64,000 nt of DNA from Thalassococcus sp. S3 (lineage in GTDB: Bacteria > Pseudomonadota > Alphaproteobacteria > Rhodobacterales > Rhodobacteraceae), in the NCBI RefSeq assembly GCF_004216475.1, contig NZ_CP022303.1:3410001-3474000 (forward strand), read 5' to 3'. Every line of letters starts with the position of its first letter. Within the stretch, counting starts at the first letter, position 1. Under the pieces are notes generated by a model. It was not told the DNA's origin. It saw only the letters and a list, made by a program, of their open reading frames with translations, and ran no database searches. Positions 1 through 10,128 of this stretch are shown here, one piece after another. The translations under genes and the position numbers were made by a program.

Positions 1-267
1 CGACACCTCGGACCGGGTCAGAAGGGACAATGCCCCCGGCCCACACACCGTCTGCGTCCATTTCCCTGCGAACTTGCGCTGCATGGGCGTGATGCCGGTC
101 CGATATGAGACCAGCATGAAATCCCGCATAGGCGGTATCTCGACGTCCTGCCCCTGATAGCGGTAGGTCCGCAGGGATACGCCCCGCCAATCCTGATCAT
201 CGGAACTGAGCAGGACTTGACCCGGAACGTATTCGGGCAGGTCTTCAGGCGCGATGAGATCGTCCAT
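1..267 (-). CDS. AraC-family transcriptional regulator, N-terminal part (partial)
   Basis: Reads leftward off the window edge, so only the first 89 codons are present and the C-terminal HTH lies outside. The ATG at 265-267 has a strong purine-rich Shine-Dalgarno (GGAGGGAGG) just upstream. The visible part (begins MDDLIAPEDLPEYVPG, later GKWTQTVCGPGALSLLTR) resembles the cupin-like ligand-sensing half of AraC-type activators, with the 'GPGALSLL' turn that often precedes the regulatory loop. It is divergent from the monooxygenase at 545, with 277 bp between them holding both promoters, so it is inferred to control the monooxygenase-esterase pair. The DNA-binding half was not seen, so the family call is moderate. 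Confidence 0.6.
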   Translation of the reverse strand, partial: MDDLIAPEDLPEYVPGQVLLSSDDQDWRGVSLRTYRYQGQDVEIPPMRDFMLVSYRTGITPMQRKFAGKWTQTVCGPGALSLLTRSEVS

Positions 268-544
268 CGCCAACTCCTCCCTCCGGAGTCCGTGCGCCTC
301 CCCCCTGGTATTATGCAAAGTAACCTGCAGTGCCTCTTCGGGCAACCTTGGCGGGTTGCGCTGTCATCCCGACCTGCCTGCCAGTCCGCAAAGGGTCCGT
401 GAAGATGAAAAGCGCGCAGTGTCCGGATCGTTCAAGTAAATGCGCAGAGCCTTCAAGACCATCGCGCCTTTCTGTTCCTAACCTCTCCCAATGGCCCGGA
501 CGATCCCAGGCCGACCCTGAGACAAGCAAGGGAGGGTTTCTCTC

Positions 545-2188
545 ATGGACCAAGCAGAGACCGCAGCGGCAGCCTCGAATGGCGCGGCTGGCAAAACGCA
601 CCTAGATGCGCTGGTAATCGGAGCGGGCGTGGCGGGCCTGTGCCAACTGCACCTGCTGCGCGAGCAAGGCCTGAACGTGCGGGCCTACGATGCCGCATCG
701 GATGTGGGGGGCACATGGTACTGGAACCGGTATCCCGGCGCACGCTTCGATTCCGAAGCCTACATCTACCAATATCTCTTCTGTGAAGATCTCTACAAAG
801 ACTGGAGCTGGAGCGAGCGTTTCCCCGGTCAGCCTGAGATCGAACGCTGGATGCATTACGTGACCGACAAACTCGATCTGCGCCGCGACATCCAGTTCAG
901 CACACGCATCGAAAGCGCGCATTGGGACGAAAAGAAAGAGCGCTGGCAGGTGCGCACCTCAGCCGGAGAAGAGATCGAAACGCAATTCCTGATCAGCTGC
1001 ACCGGCATGCTCTCGGCCCCACTCACGGCGCCCTTTCCGGGTCAGGACAGCTTTCAGGGAGAGATCTTTCACACCTCCCGCTGGCCCAAGGAACCGGTCG
1101 AACTGGCGGGCAAGCGCGTGGGCGTCGTCGGCATCGGGGCGACCGGCATTCAGGTCATTCAGACGATCGCAAGCGAGGTTGCGCAGCTGAAGGTGTTCGT
1201 GCGCACGCCGCAATACGTTCTGCCGATGAAGAACCCGAAATTCGGAGACGCCGAGGTTGCAGGGTATAAGGACCGGTTCGAGGAATTGCGCGAAACGCTC
1301 CCCAAGACCTTTACCGGCTTCGAATACGATTTCGAACAGGAATGGGCCGATCTTACGCCCGAGAAGCGTCGCGAGGTTCTGGAAGAAACCTATGCCGATG
1401 GCTCACTCAAGCTTTGGCTGGCCTCCTTTGCGGACATGTTCTTTGTCGAGGAGGTCAATGCCGAGATATCGGAGTTTGTGCGCGAAAAGATGCGCGAGCG
1501 GCTGCCCGATGCCCGGCTGCGGGATCTGCTGATCCCCACCGATTACGGCTTCGGCACACATCGCGTCCCGCTCGAAAGCGGGTATCTGGAGGTTTATCAA
1601 CGCCCCAACGTCGAGGCCGTCAGCGTGAAGGAGAACCCGATCAAGGCTGTTGTCCCCGAAGGACTGAAACTGGCCGACGGCACGGTGCACGCGCTTGACG
1701 TCATCATCCTGGCCACGGGGTTTGATGCCGGCACCGGAGCGCTGACGCGTATGGATATGCAGGGCCGGGACGGTCGGAACGTGAAGGACGACTGGAGCCG
1801 TGATATCCGCACCACGATGGGCCTGCAGATCCACGGCTATCCGAATCTGTTCCTTACCGGCGCGCCCCTCGCACCCGCTGCCGCGCTTTGCAACATGACG
1901 ACTTGCCTGCAGCGTCAGGCGCACTGGATCGCGGACTGCATCGGCCATGTGCGCGCCAACGGCAAAACCGTGATCGAGCCCACGGCGGAAACGGAGGAAG
2001 CCTGGGTGCAGCATCACGACGAAACAGCGGGCGCCAACCTGATTTCCAAGACCCGGTCCTGGTATGTTGGATCGAACGTTCCGGGCAAGCCGCGCCGGGT
2101 GCTGTCCTACACGGGTGGAACCGGCGCCTATCACGAAAAATGCGATGATGTGGCCGCCAGCGGCTATCGCGGCTTTGCCATGCATTGA
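545..2188 (+). CDS. Flavin-containing Baeyer-Villiger monooxygenase (type I)
   Basis: 547 aa. It is predicted to insert one oxygen from O2 next to a ketone carbonyl using FAD and NADPH, giving an ester or lactone. Visible motifs are the FAD Rossmann GAGVAG (residues 26-31), a second nucleotide-binding GIGATG (196-201), and between them the type I fingerprint [12 protein letters not shown] (170-181), which fits FxGxxxHxxxW(P/D). Length matches the cyclohexanone/phenylacetone monooxygenase group (about 530-550 aa). The start ATG follows GGGAGGG at about 13-nt spacing. The downstream gene is a serine esterase that could hydrolyse the ester product, and the upstream divergent gene is an AraC-type regulator. 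The substrate ketone cannot be read from sequence. Confidence 0.9.
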   Translation: MDQAETAAAASNGAAGKTHLDALVIGAGVAGLCQLHLLREQGLNVRAYDAASDVGGTWYWNRYPGARFDSEAYIYQYLFCEDLYKDWSWSERFPGQPEIERWMHYVTDKLDLRRDIQFSTRIESAHWDEKKERWQVRTSAGEEIETQFLISCTGMLSAPLTAPFPGQDSFQGEIFHTSRWPKEPVELAGKRVGVVGIGATGIQVIQTIASEVAQLKVFVRTPQYVLPMKNPKFGDAEVAGYKDRFEELRETLPKTFTGFEYDFEQEWADLTPEKRREVLEETYADGSLKLWLASFADMFFVEEVNAEISEFVREKMRERLPDARLRDLLIPTDYGFGTHRVPLESGYLEVYQRPNVEAVSVKENPIKAVVPEGLKLADGTVHALDVIILATGFDAGTGALTRMDMQGRDGRNVKDDWSRDIRTTMGLQIHGYPNLFLTGAPLAPAAALCNMTTCLQRQAHWIADCIGHVRANGKTVIEPTAETEEAWVQHHDETAGANLISKTRSWYVGSNVPGKPRRVLSYTGGTGAYHEKCDDVAASGYRGFAMH

Positions 2189-2191
2189 AAC

Positions 2192-2225
2192 CGGCCTTCC
2201 CGCATCTTCGGATGCGGGAAGGCCG
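2192..2225 (+). other. Perfect 15-bp stem-loop with UUCG tetraloop
   Basis: Inverted repeat CGGCCTTCCCGCATC / TTCG / GATGCGGGAAGGCCG, without mismatch, closed by the very stable C(UUCG)G tetraloop. It lies 3 nt after the monooxygenase stop and 15 nt before the esterase Shine-Dalgarno. No U-tract follows, so it is more likely an mRNA-stabilising or attenuating hairpin inside a two-gene transcript than a full intrinsic terminator. Confidence 0.75.
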
Positions 2226-2253
2226 CGACGCATCATTAAGGGAGGAAAAGACA

Positions 2254-3444
2254 ATGAGAGATTTCAAAGCTACAGCCGACAAGATCCTGGACGGGCTTGT
2301 CGAGGCTGAACCGGGTGTTCCGGGCGTGGTTGCCATGCTCACGAATGCCAGCGGCAATGTCTATGAGGGGGCCGCGGGACAACGAAGCATGGATCAGGAC
2401 GCAAAGATGACCTCCGATACGGTCTTTGCCCTGTTTTCTACGACAAAGGCCATAACCGGAACCGCGATCCTGCAACTTGTCGAAGAGGGCGCGCTTGATC
2501 TTGACGCGCCAGCCAGCACCTATGCACCCGATATTGCGGAGCTTCAGGTTATCGAGGGCTTCGACAGTTCAGGCAATCCCATCCTGCGCGCGCCAAAGAC
2601 CGAGATCACGACGCGGATGCTGATGCTGCATACGGCCGGCCTGAGCTATGATTTTTTCAGCCAGACCTACAAAAGACTGGCCGATGAAAAGGATCAGCCC
2701 AGCGTGATCAGCGGCGCCAGGGCCGCGCTGAAGACCCCCCTGCTCTTCGATCCAGGCGCGCGCTGGGAATATGGCTCGAACATGGATTGGTGCGGGCAGG
2801 TCGTAGAGAGGATCACCGGAAAGCGGCTGGGAGAGGTCTTTCAAAGCCGCATCTTCGAACCGCTCGGCATCGAGGATATGACATTTGAGCTCACCGATCC
2901 TCTGCGCGCCCGTCTGGCGGGAATGCACACCCGCGCCGAGGACGGAACGTTAGCGCCTATGCCGTTTGAGCTGCCATCCGATCCCGAAGTGCATATGGGC
3001 GGTCATGGTCTGTACGGGACGGTCGACGATTACATGAAGTTCATCCGGATGTGGCTGAACGACGGGCGGGGTCCGAACGGCCAGGTGCTAAAGCCTGAGA
3101 CCGTCGACATGGCCGTCAAAAACCATTTGGGCGATTTGAAGGTCGGCATGATGTACAGCGCAAACCCCGCCATGACCCATGATGCTGAGTTCTTTCCAGG
3201 ACTGTCGAAATCATGGGCCTTGAGCTTCATGGTGAATGATGACGAGGCCCCGACCGGCCGACCGGCGGGCACAATCGGCTGGGCCGGTCTTGCAAACCTC
3301 TTTTACTGGATCGACCGCCAAAACGGGTATGGCGGTTTTTGGGCCACGCAGATCCTGCCCTTTGGCGATCCCGTTTCCTTTGCCGGATACCTCGACTTCG
3401 AGACATCCTTTTACGAGCAGCTTCGCGCCGCAAAGGCGGCCTGA
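2254..3444 (+). CDS. Serine hydrolase / esterase, beta-lactamase (EstB-like) family
   Basis: 396 aa from the ATG at 2254, chosen because GGAGG lies 8 nt upstream; the longer reading frame from 2185 runs through the hairpin and adds no family sequence. The beta-lactamase/class C esterase signature is present: catalytic S62-T-T-K65, then YGSN (173-176), and a late [11 protein letters not shown] stretch in the place of the KTG/WxG motif. Members hydrolyse esters more often than beta-lactams. No signal peptide is visible, so it is probably cytoplasmic. Its position after a Baeyer-Villiger monooxygenase suggests that it cleaves the ester made by that enzyme; this is inference from context. Confidence 0.82.
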   Translation: MRDFKATADKILDGLVEAEPGVPGVVAMLTNASGNVYEGAAGQRSMDQDAKMTSDTVFALFSTTKAITGTAILQLVEEGALDLDAPASTYAPDIAELQVIEGFDSSGNPILRAPKTEITTRMLMLHTAGLSYDFFSQTYKRLADEKDQPSVISGARAALKTPLLFDPGARWEYGSNMDWCGQVVERITGKRLGEVFQSRIFEPLGIEDMTFELTDPLRARLAGMHTRAEDGTLAPMPFELPSDPEVHMGGHGLYGTVDDYMKFIRMWLNDGRGPNGQVLKPETVDMAVKNHLGDLKVGMMYSANPAMTHDAEFFPGLSKSWALSFMVNDDEAPTGRPAGTIGWAGLANLFYWIDRQNGYGGFWATQILPFGDPVSFAGYLDFETSFYEQLRAAKAA

Positions 3445-3500
3445 CAATCACGCGCCCGTTTACGCTTGACGATGCGGGCGCGGAATGAAACCCTTTGATC

Positions 3501-3575
3501 ACGACAGGGGCGCCCCTCACGGGCTGAGACGCACCCTTTGAACCTGAACCAGGTCGTGCTGGCGGAGGAAGTCGT
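3501..3575 (+). promoter_or_regulatory. TPP riboswitch (THI element)
   Basis: Matches the thiamine pyrophosphate aptamer: closing helix ACGAC (3501-3505) with GTCGT (3571-3575), the core GGGGCGCCCCTCACGGGCTGAGA (quoted in two parts: GGGGCGCCCCTCACGG then GCTGAGA), the ACCCTTTGAACCTGAACCAGG segment near 3533-3552, and the terminal GCGGAGGAAGTCGT. It lies upstream of thiD on the same strand and should lower expression when TPP is abundant. The distance to thiD (about 320 nt) is unusually long. Confidence 0.93.
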
Positions 3576-3586
3576 GAAGCGGTTCT

Positions 3587-3642
3587 GCGGGCTTTGATGC
3601 CCCGCATTCTCCACTTCCCCCTTCTGCGCCGTGACAGAAGGG
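3587..3642 (+). other. Two hairpins downstream of the TPP aptamer (candidate expression platform)
   Basis: First hairpin GCGGG (3587-3591) with CCCGC (3601-3605). Second is a perfect 8-bp stem CCCTTCTG (3619-3626) with CAGAAGGG (3635-3642). The right arm of the second hairpin contains an AAGGG that is also the best Shine-Dalgarno for the ATG at 3649, so folding could hide that ribosome site. No U-run follows either hairpin, which favours translational rather than transcriptional control. Inference only. Confidence 0.45.
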
Positions 3643-3648
3643 ACGTGA

Positions 3649-3873
3649 ATGACCGAAACGACAGCAAGCCGCAATGATTTCAGAAGCCGGGACACCGGGG
3701 CCGGGCCTGCCCGAATGCCCTGTCAATGCGTTCAGGGCCACATGATTGTCGTTGCCCGCGCATGCTGTGACCGCGCAATCGACCTTCGAAAAGGCATCAC
3801 GTCTGTGGTCGCAACCGGCGCGCACCGCCCTCTTCGGTACCCGCAGCCCCCCTTCTGCGCCCGTCACACATGA
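3649..3873 (+). CDS. Possible 74-aa leader ORF between TPP riboswitch and thiD
   Basis: Begins MTETTASRNDF and ends RHT. It has AAGGG 6 nt before its ATG, and its stop overlaps an in-frame upstream ATG of thiD (3870) as ATGA, the usual layout for translational coupling. I do not recognise the product; it is rich in Arg and Cys and may not be a real protein. A 14-nt sequence (CCCCCTTCTGCGCC) precedes both this ATG and the 3870 ATG, suggesting a local duplication. It could be a regulatory leader, a gene remnant or chance. Confidence 0.25.
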   Translation: MTETTASRNDFRSRDTGAGPARMPCQCVQGHMIVVARACCDRAIDLRKGITSVVATGAHRPLRYPQPPFCARHT

Positions 3874-3896
3874 CCAAAGATCGGAATGGAAACCAC

Positions 3897-4715
3897 ATGA
3901 TCCCAAATGTTTTGTCCATTGCTGGATCCGACCCGTCTGGCGGCGCCGGTATTCAGGCCGACATCAAGTCCATTTCAGCAAATGGCGGTTATGCGATGGC
4001 GGCTCTTACAGCACTGACAGCACAGAATACCCAGACCGTGCATGCGGTTGAGCTGGTCTCTCCCGACATGGTCCGGCACCAGATCGAGGCGCTCTGCGCC
4101 GATATCAGGATCGACGCCGTGAAGCTTGGAATGCTGGGGGATGCGCGCATCATCGAAACCGTTGCCGACGCCCTTCAGGGTCTCGACGCACCCTTGGTTC
4201 TCGATCCGGTCATGGTGGCCAAATCAGGGGACAGGTTGCTGGCCGAAAACGCGGTGTCCGCCCTTCGCAACCACCTTCTTCCCCGGGCTACGATCCTCAC
4301 ACCGAACCTGCCGGAAGCGGCGGATCTTCTGGGGGAAGCCGAGGCCAGCAATCAATTGCAGATGGAACATCAGGCGCGCGCATTGCTGGATCTTGGCGCG
4401 CAAACGGTTTTGCTGAAAGGGGGGCATTTGTCGGACAAACACTGCCCCGATCTGCTGGCGCTGCGCGAACGCATGGAATGGCTGGAAGGCCCACGCGTCG
4501 ACACCAAGAACACCCACGGAACCGGATGCACCCTCGCTTCGGCCCTCGCGACGCTGCTTGCCAAGGGACATCCCGTGCCCGAGGCCGCGCGGCGCGCCAA
4601 AGCCTATGTCTCCGACGCGATTGCGACCAGCGCGGCTTTGGATGTGGGTCTGGGCAACGGCCCCACACACCACTTTCATGCCCTCTGGTCAGATCAGACA
4701 GCGGCATCAACATGA
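3897..4715 (+). CDS. thiD: Hydroxymethylpyrimidine (phosphate) kinase ThiD
   Basis: 272 aa from the ATG at 3897; the family start MIPNVLSIAGSDPSGGAGIQ is intact. An alternative start at 3870 adds 9 residues and overlaps the preceding small ORF. It phosphorylates HMP and HMP-P to HMP-PP, the pyrimidine half of thiamine. Ribokinase-fold features are AGSDPSGGAG near the N-terminus, LDPVMVAKSG in the middle, and the anion-hole motif HGTGCTLASAL near the C-terminus. It is alone here, without thiC, thiE or thiG. The TPP riboswitch 5' of it explains feedback control. It is convergent with hutU (132-bp gap). Confidence 0.93.
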   Translation: MIPNVLSIAGSDPSGGAGIQADIKSISANGGYAMAALTALTAQNTQTVHAVELVSPDMVRHQIEALCADIRIDAVKLGMLGDARIIETVADALQGLDAPLVLDPVMVAKSGDRLLAENAVSALRNHLLPRATILTPNLPEAADLLGEAEASNQLQMEHQARALLDLGAQTVLLKGGHLSDKHCPDLLALRERMEWLEGPRVDTKNTHGTGCTLASALATLLAKGHPVPEAARRAKAYVSDAIATSAALDVGLGNGPTHHFHALWSDQTAAST

Positions 4716-4847
4716 CGCTGGCGATGTACCGACATGCCGATTTGCCCTGATCTTTCATTGGGCCGCGCCGCAAGAAGGTCGGTGGCGGCCCTCAAAGAAC
4801 ACAGCCCGCACATCAGCGGGATTGCCGCTATCCGGCGACTTGAGCGC

Positions 4848-6560
4848 TTACTTGAGCCGTCGTTCCGTTGCCTTAAGGTGTCGCAAGATGCCCGGAAGAT
4901 TGAGCTGATGCTCACGCGCACAATCACGTGCGATCTCATATCCCGCATCAGCATGTCGCATCACGCCGGTTGCGGGGTCGTTCCACAGCACCCGCGCGAT
5001 CCGGCGATCAGCGGCTTCGCTGCCGTCACAGCAAATCACCATGCCGGCGTGCTGCGAGAAGCCCATGCCAACACCTCCGCCATGATGAAGCGACACCCAT
5101 GTGGCCCCGCTTGCCGTGTTCAGCAGCGCGTTCAGCAAGGGCCAGTCGCTGACCGCATCACTGCCGTCTTTCATCGCCTCTGTTTCGCGGTTCGGACTTG
5201 CCACCGATCCGCTGTCAAGGTGGTCGCGCCCGATCACGACCGGCGCCTTCAACGCGCCGCTGCGCACCATTTCGTTAAAGGCAAGACCCAGCCGGTCACG
5301 TTGGCCAAGGCCGACCCAGCATATGCGCGCGGGCAAACCCTGAAACGCGATCCGGTCCCGCGCCATGTCCAGCCACTTGTGCAGGTGAGGGTCATCCGGG
5401 ATCATCTCCTTCACCTTGGCGTCGGTTTTGTAGATATCTTCGGGATCGCCTGACAGCGCGCACCACCGAAAGGGTCCCACGCCGCGACAGAAAAGCGGGC
5501 GAATATAGGCCGGTACAAAACCCGGAAAGGCAAACGCGTCCTTCAACCCTTCGTCGAGCGCGACCTGACGGATGTTGTTGCCATAATCCAATGTCGGCAC
5601 ACCGGCATTCCAGAACGCCACCATCGCTTCGACATGCGCGCGCATGCTGGCCCGTGCGGCCGCCTCAACGGCCTTGGGGTCACTCTCCCGCCCCGCGCGC
5701 CACTCTGCCAGGGTCCAGCCCTTGGGAAGATAGCCATTCAACGGATCATGCGCACTTGTCTGATCTGTCACGATATCAGGTCTTTGCCCGCCATTTTTCA
5801 TGCGGCGCACCAACTCGGGAAAGACGTCAGCGGCATTGCCCAGCAAACCGACGGATTTGGCTTCACCCGCGTCCGTCCAGCGACCGATCATGTCCAATGC
5901 CTCGTCCAGCGTCTCCGCTTTCTCGTCCAAGTACCTGGTGCGCAGGCGAAAATCGATGCTTTCCGGATTGCATTCCACCGCCAGACAGCAGGCGCCGGCC
6001 ATCACAGCAGCCAATGGCTGCGCGCCACCCATACCGCCCAACCCTCCGGTCAGGATCCATTTGCCACGCAGATCTCCGTTGTAATGCTGGCGCCCCGCCT
6101 CGGCAAAAGTCTCATAGGTGCCCTGAACAATTCCTTGAGTTCCAATGTAAATCCAGGACCCCGCCGTCATCTGGCCATACATGGCCAACCCCTGCCGGTC
6201 GAGCGCGTTGAAATGATCCCAGGTCGCCCAATGCGGCACCAGATTGCTGTTGGCGATCAGCACGCGCGGCGCATCCGCATGGGTCCGAAAAACGCCGACC
6301 GGTTTGCCCGATTGGACCAGAAGTGTCTCATCCTCCTCAAGATCGGTGAGGGCGGCCACGATCCGGTCGAAATCCTCCCAGCTCCGCGCCGCCCGCCCGA
6401 TCCCGCCATAGACGACCAATTCGTGCGGGTTTTCAGCGACATCGGGATGCAGGTTGTTCATCAACATCCGCATCGGCGCCTCGGTCAGCCAGCTTTTTGC
6501 CGTAAGATCACGGCCAGTTGCGGGAAAAACATCGCGTCGGTTCAAACGTGTCCGGCTCAT
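4848..6560 (-). CDS. hutU: Urocanate hydratase
   Basis: 570 aa, slightly longer than the usual ~557. It converts urocanate to 4-imidazolone-5-propionate with a tightly bound NAD+, the second step of histidine degradation. Hallmarks are [16 protein letters not shown] and [11 protein letters not shown] at the N-terminus, the NAD-binding [13 protein letters not shown] around residues 170-185, and [17 protein letters not shown] in the C-terminal third. The start is supported by AGGAGC 6 nt upstream and by a 4-bp ATGA overlap with the hutG stop. It is the last gene of the hutIHGU run. Confidence 0.96.
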   Translation of the reverse strand: MSRTRLNRRDVFPATGRDLTAKSWLTEAPMRMLMNNLHPDVAENPHELVVYGGIGRAARSWEDFDRIVAALTDLEEDETLLVQSGKPVGVFRTHADAPRVLIANSNLVPHWATWDHFNALDRQGLAMYGQMTAGSWIYIGTQGIVQGTYETFAEAGRQHYNGDLRGKWILTGGLGGMGGAQPLAAVMAGACCLAVECNPESIDFRLRTRYLDEKAETLDEALDMIGRWTDAGEAKSVGLLGNAADVFPELVRRMKNGGQRPDIVTDQTSAHDPLNGYLPKGWTLAEWRAGRESDPKAVEAAARASMRAHVEAMVAFWNAGVPTLDYGNNIRQVALDEGLKDAFAFPGFVPAYIRPLFCRGVGPFRWCALSGDPEDIYKTDAKVKEMIPDDPHLHKWLDMARDRIAFQGLPARICWVGLGQRDRLGLAFNEMVRSGALKAPVVIGRDHLDSGSVASPNRETEAMKDGSDAVSDWPLLNALLNTASGATWVSLHHGGGVGMGFSQHAGMVICCDGSEAADRRIARVLWNDPATGVMRHADAGYEIARDCAREHQLNLPGILRHLKATERRLK

Positions 6561-7354
6561 TCCAAAGCTCCTGTTTCAACAAGCTCGCTTAAGGCATTCA
6601 AGATCAAGGAAAGATGCTGACGTAGCGCATACGCCTTGGACGGATCGTACGCCCAAGGCGCGGTTTCGGTCATATAGGTGCGCTGGGCAAGCTCCATCTG
6701 AACCGCGTGAAGCCCCTGCTCGGGACGACCGTAATGCCTGGTGGTCCAACCGCCCTTGAACCGACCGTTGAGCACAGTGCTGTACCCAGGTGCCGCTGCC
6801 CTGCGGAGGTCGGCAACCTGTCGTTCGATCAAAGGGGAGCAACTTGTGGACAGGTTCGTACCGATGTTCAGATCCGGCAAGTCACCGCCGAAGAGATAGG
6901 GAATTCTGGACCGGATAGAGTGGCAATCGTAAAGGATCGCGATGCCGTGCCGGGCCTGTACCCTCTCCAATTCTTCAAGAAGCGCGGAATGGTAAGGCAG
7001 GTGGTAGGTTGCACAGCGTTCGGCGCATTCAGCGGCATCCGGCTCCTGCCCGGCACGATAGATCAAAAGCCCGTCGAAATCCGTCAGCGGGCAGAGACCT
7101 GTCGTGTTCTGACCTGGATAGAGGCTTTCATCTTCGGGAGACCGGTTCACATCGACGACATAGCGATGGATCTGGGTGCGGACGATCGTCACATCGTCAC
7201 GCAAACCACCGTAAAGCCGATCAATATGCCAATCGGTGTCTGCCAGCGCCTGTCCCCGTTCGTTCAACCGCGCCCAGATCGGCGCTGGCACTTCAAGGCC
7301 GGTATGCGGCATTCCCAGAACCAGGGGGCCACCTCCACGTGTCACCTCGATCAT
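6557..7354 (-). CDS. hutG: N-formylglutamate amidohydrolase
   Basis: 265 aa. It hydrolyses N-formylglutamate to glutamate and formate, the last step of the five-step Hut route. This is the FGase fold ([40 protein letters not shown]), not the arginase-type formiminoglutamase that is also called HutG in other bacteria. That choice implies a formimidoylglutamate deiminase (HutF) must exist, but none is seen in this window. The gene overlaps hutH and hutU by 4 bp each (ATGA), indicating coupled translation. Confidence 0.93.
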   Translation of the reverse strand: MIEVTRGGGPLVLGMPHTGLEVPAPIWARLNERGQALADTDWHIDRLYGGLRDDVTIVRTQIHRYVVDVNRSPEDESLYPGQNTTGLCPLTDFDGLLIYRAGQEPDAAECAERCATYHLPYHSALLEELERVQARHGIAILYDCHSIRSRIPYLFGGDLPDLNIGTNLSTSCSPLIERQVADLRRAAAPGYSTVLNGRFKGGWTTRHYGRPEQGLHAVQMELAQRTYMTETAPWAYDPSKAYALRQHLSLILNALSELVETGALE

Positions 7355-8856
7355 GTCACGGCCTCAAGAAGCGCGTCATCCCTGACGAGAGAGGCCGCCC
7401 GTCCAAGCTCGGGCGCAAGGATGCGGTCGCGATCCAGCGCCGGGATCTCTTGCCGGACGCGCGCCAAGGCAGCCGAAAGCCGCGGAGAGGTTTGAAGCGG
7501 AGCGCGCGCCTCGATCCCCTGGCTGGCGCAGAGCAGTTCGACCCCTTCTATCAAGGCAAGGTTGTCAACCATCCGCATCAGGCGGAACGCGCCATTGGCC
7601 GCCATGCTGACGTGATCCTCCTGATTGGCGGATGTGGGTGTACTGTCGGTGACGCAAGGATTGGCCAGATGCTTGTTCTCGCTCATCAAGGCCGCTGTCG
7701 TGACCTCGGCAATCATAAAGCCGGAATTGAGACCGGGATCGGGTGTCAGAAACGGAGGAAGATCGTGGCTGAGCGTTGGATCGACCATCAATGCGACACG
7801 CCGTTGGCTGATCGCCCCGATCTCGGCCAGTGCCAGGGCAATCTGGTCGGCCGCAAACCCAACCGGTTCGGCATGGAAATTGCCCCCCGATACGATGCGT
7901 CCGCTTTCGGTCAGAACCAGCGGGTTGTCTGTAACGGCGTTCGCCTCCACCTCCAACGTCCGCCCCGCCATGCGGATCACATCCCAAGCCGCGCCCGCGA
8001 CCTGCGGGTGGCAGCGGATGCAATACGGGTCCTGCACCCGGCTGTCGCCGTCGCGATGGCTTTCCCGGATCTCGCTTCCGTCCATCAGCGCGCGCATACG
8101 GGCGGCGACGTCGATCTGCCCCTGGTGGCCGCGCAGTGTATGAATTTCGGGCAAAAGAGGCGCGGTCGAGCCCATGATGGCATCGGTGCTCATCGCGGCG
8201 ATGATGAGACCCGATTGCAAAAGGCGCTCTGCTTCAAAATATCCACCAAGCGCACAGGCGGTTGAAAACTGCGTGCCATTGATCAGCGCCAGCCCCTCCT
8301 TGGCGCCCAAAACCACCGGGTCGAGGCCCACTCGCGCCAGTGCCTCCGCGCCGGAAAGCTCTACCCCGTCGACAAAGGCCTGCCCCTCCCCGATCATGAC
8401 TGCCGCCATATGTGCAAGGGGCGCCAGATCGCCGGATGCCCCGACCGATCCCTGATGCGGAATGACCGGCGTCACGTCCCGCTCCAACATCCTTTCGATC
8501 AGCGCGCAGATCTCCCATCGGACACCGGACGCGCCGCGACCCAGCGAGATCAGCTTGAGACCCATCATCAACCGGGTCAGGCGACGGGACAGCGGGGCGC
8601 CCACTCCGCAGCAATGCGACAGGACGAGATTGCGCTGCAACGCTGCGGTGTCACCCGCGGCGATCTTACGGCTGGCCAGCTTTCCAAAACCGGTGTTCAC
8701 ACCGTAGATCGCAGCCTGGCCCGCGGCATGTAACGCAACGGTCTTGGCCGACGCCTCGACACTCGGACGTGCCGTGGGATCAAGCTGGACCGCCAGCTCG
8801 TCGCGGTACACACGCTCCAACATGTCCAAGGTGACCAGACCAGGCGTAAGGATCAT
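7351..8856 (-). CDS. hutH: Histidine ammonia-lyase
   Basis: 501 aa. It deaminates L-histidine to urocanate, the entry step of the pathway. The Ala140-Ser141-Gly142 triad in [15 protein letters not shown] self-cyclises to the MIO electrophile. Also visible are the early catalytic-loop [10 protein letters not shown] (51-60) and the QEDHVSM segment near residue 410. Length is normal (about 500-510). The start overlaps the hutI stop by 4 bp. Confidence 0.97.
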   Translation of the reverse strand: MILTPGLVTLDMLERVYRDELAVQLDPTARPSVEASAKTVALHAAGQAAIYGVNTGFGKLASRKIAAGDTAALQRNLVLSHCCGVGAPLSRRLTRLMMGLKLISLGRGASGVRWEICALIERMLERDVTPVIPHQGSVGASGDLAPLAHMAAVMIGEGQAFVDGVELSGAEALARVGLDPVVLGAKEGLALINGTQFSTACALGGYFEAERLLQSGLIIAAMSTDAIMGSTAPLLPEIHTLRGHQGQIDVAARMRALMDGSEIRESHRDGDSRVQDPYCIRCHPQVAGAAWDVIRMAGRTLEVEANAVTDNPLVLTESGRIVSGGNFHAEPVGFAADQIALALAEIGAISQRRVALMVDPTLSHDLPPFLTPDPGLNSGFMIAEVTTAALMSENKHLANPCVTDSTPTSANQEDHVSMAANGAFRLMRMVDNLALIEGVELLCASQGIEARAPLQTSPRLSAALARVRQEIPALDRDRILAPELGRAASLVRDDALLEAVT

Positions 8857-10055
8857 ACGGCCCCTCCGAAGATGCGCTGTGACAAGGCATTAAAGCCGAT
8901 CCGGTAGGCAAGTTCTGCGGGGCTTTCGACATCCCAGACGGCCAGATCGGCACGCAGGCCCGCGCGCAGTTCCCCGCAATCGGTCAGACCGAGCGCGCGC
9001 GCGGCAACACGGGTGACGCCCGACAACGCCTCATCCGGGGTGAGACCAAAGAGCGTGCATCCCATGTTCATCGTGAGCAAAATCGACGCCAGCGGGGAAG
9101 AGCCGGGATTGCAATCGGTGGCGAGAGCCATGGGCACGGCATGTTCCCGAAACGCCTTAACCGGTGGGTGCTGGGTTTCCTTGAGCGTGTAGAACGCACC
9201 GGGCAACAAGACCGCCACGGTCCCGGCATCGGCCATGGCGCGGGCATCCCCGGCAGTGGCATATTCCAGGTGATCCGCGGACAACGCCCGATATGCGGCT
9301 GCCAGCGCCGCGCCGCCCTGATGCGACAATTGCTCGGCATGGAGCTTCACCGGCAAGCCCAGCGCGCGGGCCGCGTCGAAAACGCGGCCAATCTGTTTCG
9401 GTGTGAACGCGATCCCCTCGCAAAATCCATCAACCGCATCGACAAGCCCTTCATCATGGGCCGCGTGCAAGGCAGGCAGGCAGATTTGCGAGATATAGGC
9501 ATCGGCATCACCCGCGAAATCCGGGGGTATTGCATGTGCGCCCAGAAAGCTGGTGCGGATACGGACCTCGCGGAGCGCGCCCAGCTTTCGGGCCGCGCGC
9601 AACATCCGCAATTCCGTTTCGATATCGAGCCCGTATCCGGATTTCACCTCAAGGCAGGCCACCCCTTCGGCGATCAGCGCATCAAGCCGGGGCAGTGCAG
9701 ACAGCACCAGCGCATCCGTGTCGGTAGCGCGGGTTGCCTTGACGGTCGACAGGATACCGCCACCCGCCTCGGCAACCTCTGCATAGGTCGCCCCGTTCAA
9801 TCGCATCTCGAATTCGGGTGCGCGATGGCCGCCGTGAACAAGGTGGGTATGGCAGTCAATCAATGCCGGCGTCACCAGCCGACCGCCAACATCCACCTGC
9901 GGCCAACGCTCAAACTCCGCCGGGCCGTCCGCCCCGACCCAGACGATGCGCCCCGCCTCAATGGCAATGCACCCCCTGTCGATCAGACCCGCCCCCTCCA
10001 CCATCGTGGCGATGCGCGCCTGCGTGAGGAGAGTGCGGGTCATATGGACGCTCAT
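8853..10055 (-). CDS. hutI: Imidazolonepropionase
   Basis: 400 aa amidohydrolase opening the imidazolone ring to N-formimidoyl-L-glutamate (third Hut step). Metal-binding HTH (residues 69-71, in [10 protein letters not shown]), [11 protein letters not shown] and ATDCNPGSS fit the family. Two near ATGs exist (10055 and 10043); neither has a clear Shine-Dalgarno, so the start is uncertain by four residues. It is the first gene of the hutI-H-G-U run, with a palindromic candidate operator about 25 bp upstream. Confidence 0.95.
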   Translation of the reverse strand: MSVHMTRTLLTQARIATMVEGAGLIDRGCIAIEAGRIVWVGADGPAEFERWPQVDVGGRLVTPALIDCHTHLVHGGHRAPEFEMRLNGATYAEVAEAGGGILSTVKATRATDTDALVLSALPRLDALIAEGVACLEVKSGYGLDIETELRMLRAARKLGALREVRIRTSFLGAHAIPPDFAGDADAYISQICLPALHAAHDEGLVDAVDGFCEGIAFTPKQIGRVFDAARALGLPVKLHAEQLSHQGGAALAAAYRALSADHLEYATAGDARAMADAGTVAVLLPGAFYTLKETQHPPVKAFREHAVPMALATDCNPGSSPLASILLTMNMGCTLFGLTPDEALSGVTRVAARALGLTDCGELRAGLRADLAVWDVESPAELAYRIGFNALSQRIFGGAV

Positions 10056-10079
10056 CGAATTATGTCAGGGTTATTCTTA

Positions 10080-10095
10080 ATATGTATGCACATAT
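10080..10095 (-). promoter_or_regulatory. Candidate GntR/HutC-type operator upstream of hutI
   Basis: Perfect inverted repeat ATATGT-ATGC-ACATAT in an AT-rich island between hutI and the next gene's 3' end. HutC repressors (GntR family) bind TGTATA-like palindromes at hut promoters and are released by urocanate. The site overlaps where the hutI promoter should be. No hutC lies in the window, so the regulator identity is inferred. Confidence 0.5.
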
Positions 10096-10128
10096 AAAAT
10101 TCGTCAATACGGCATGCGACGGTTGATG

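Noticed and set aside
3517..3906. 129-codon minus-strand frame over the TPP riboswitch
   Set aside because: Lies antisense to a recognisable aptamer; Cys/His-rich nonsense.
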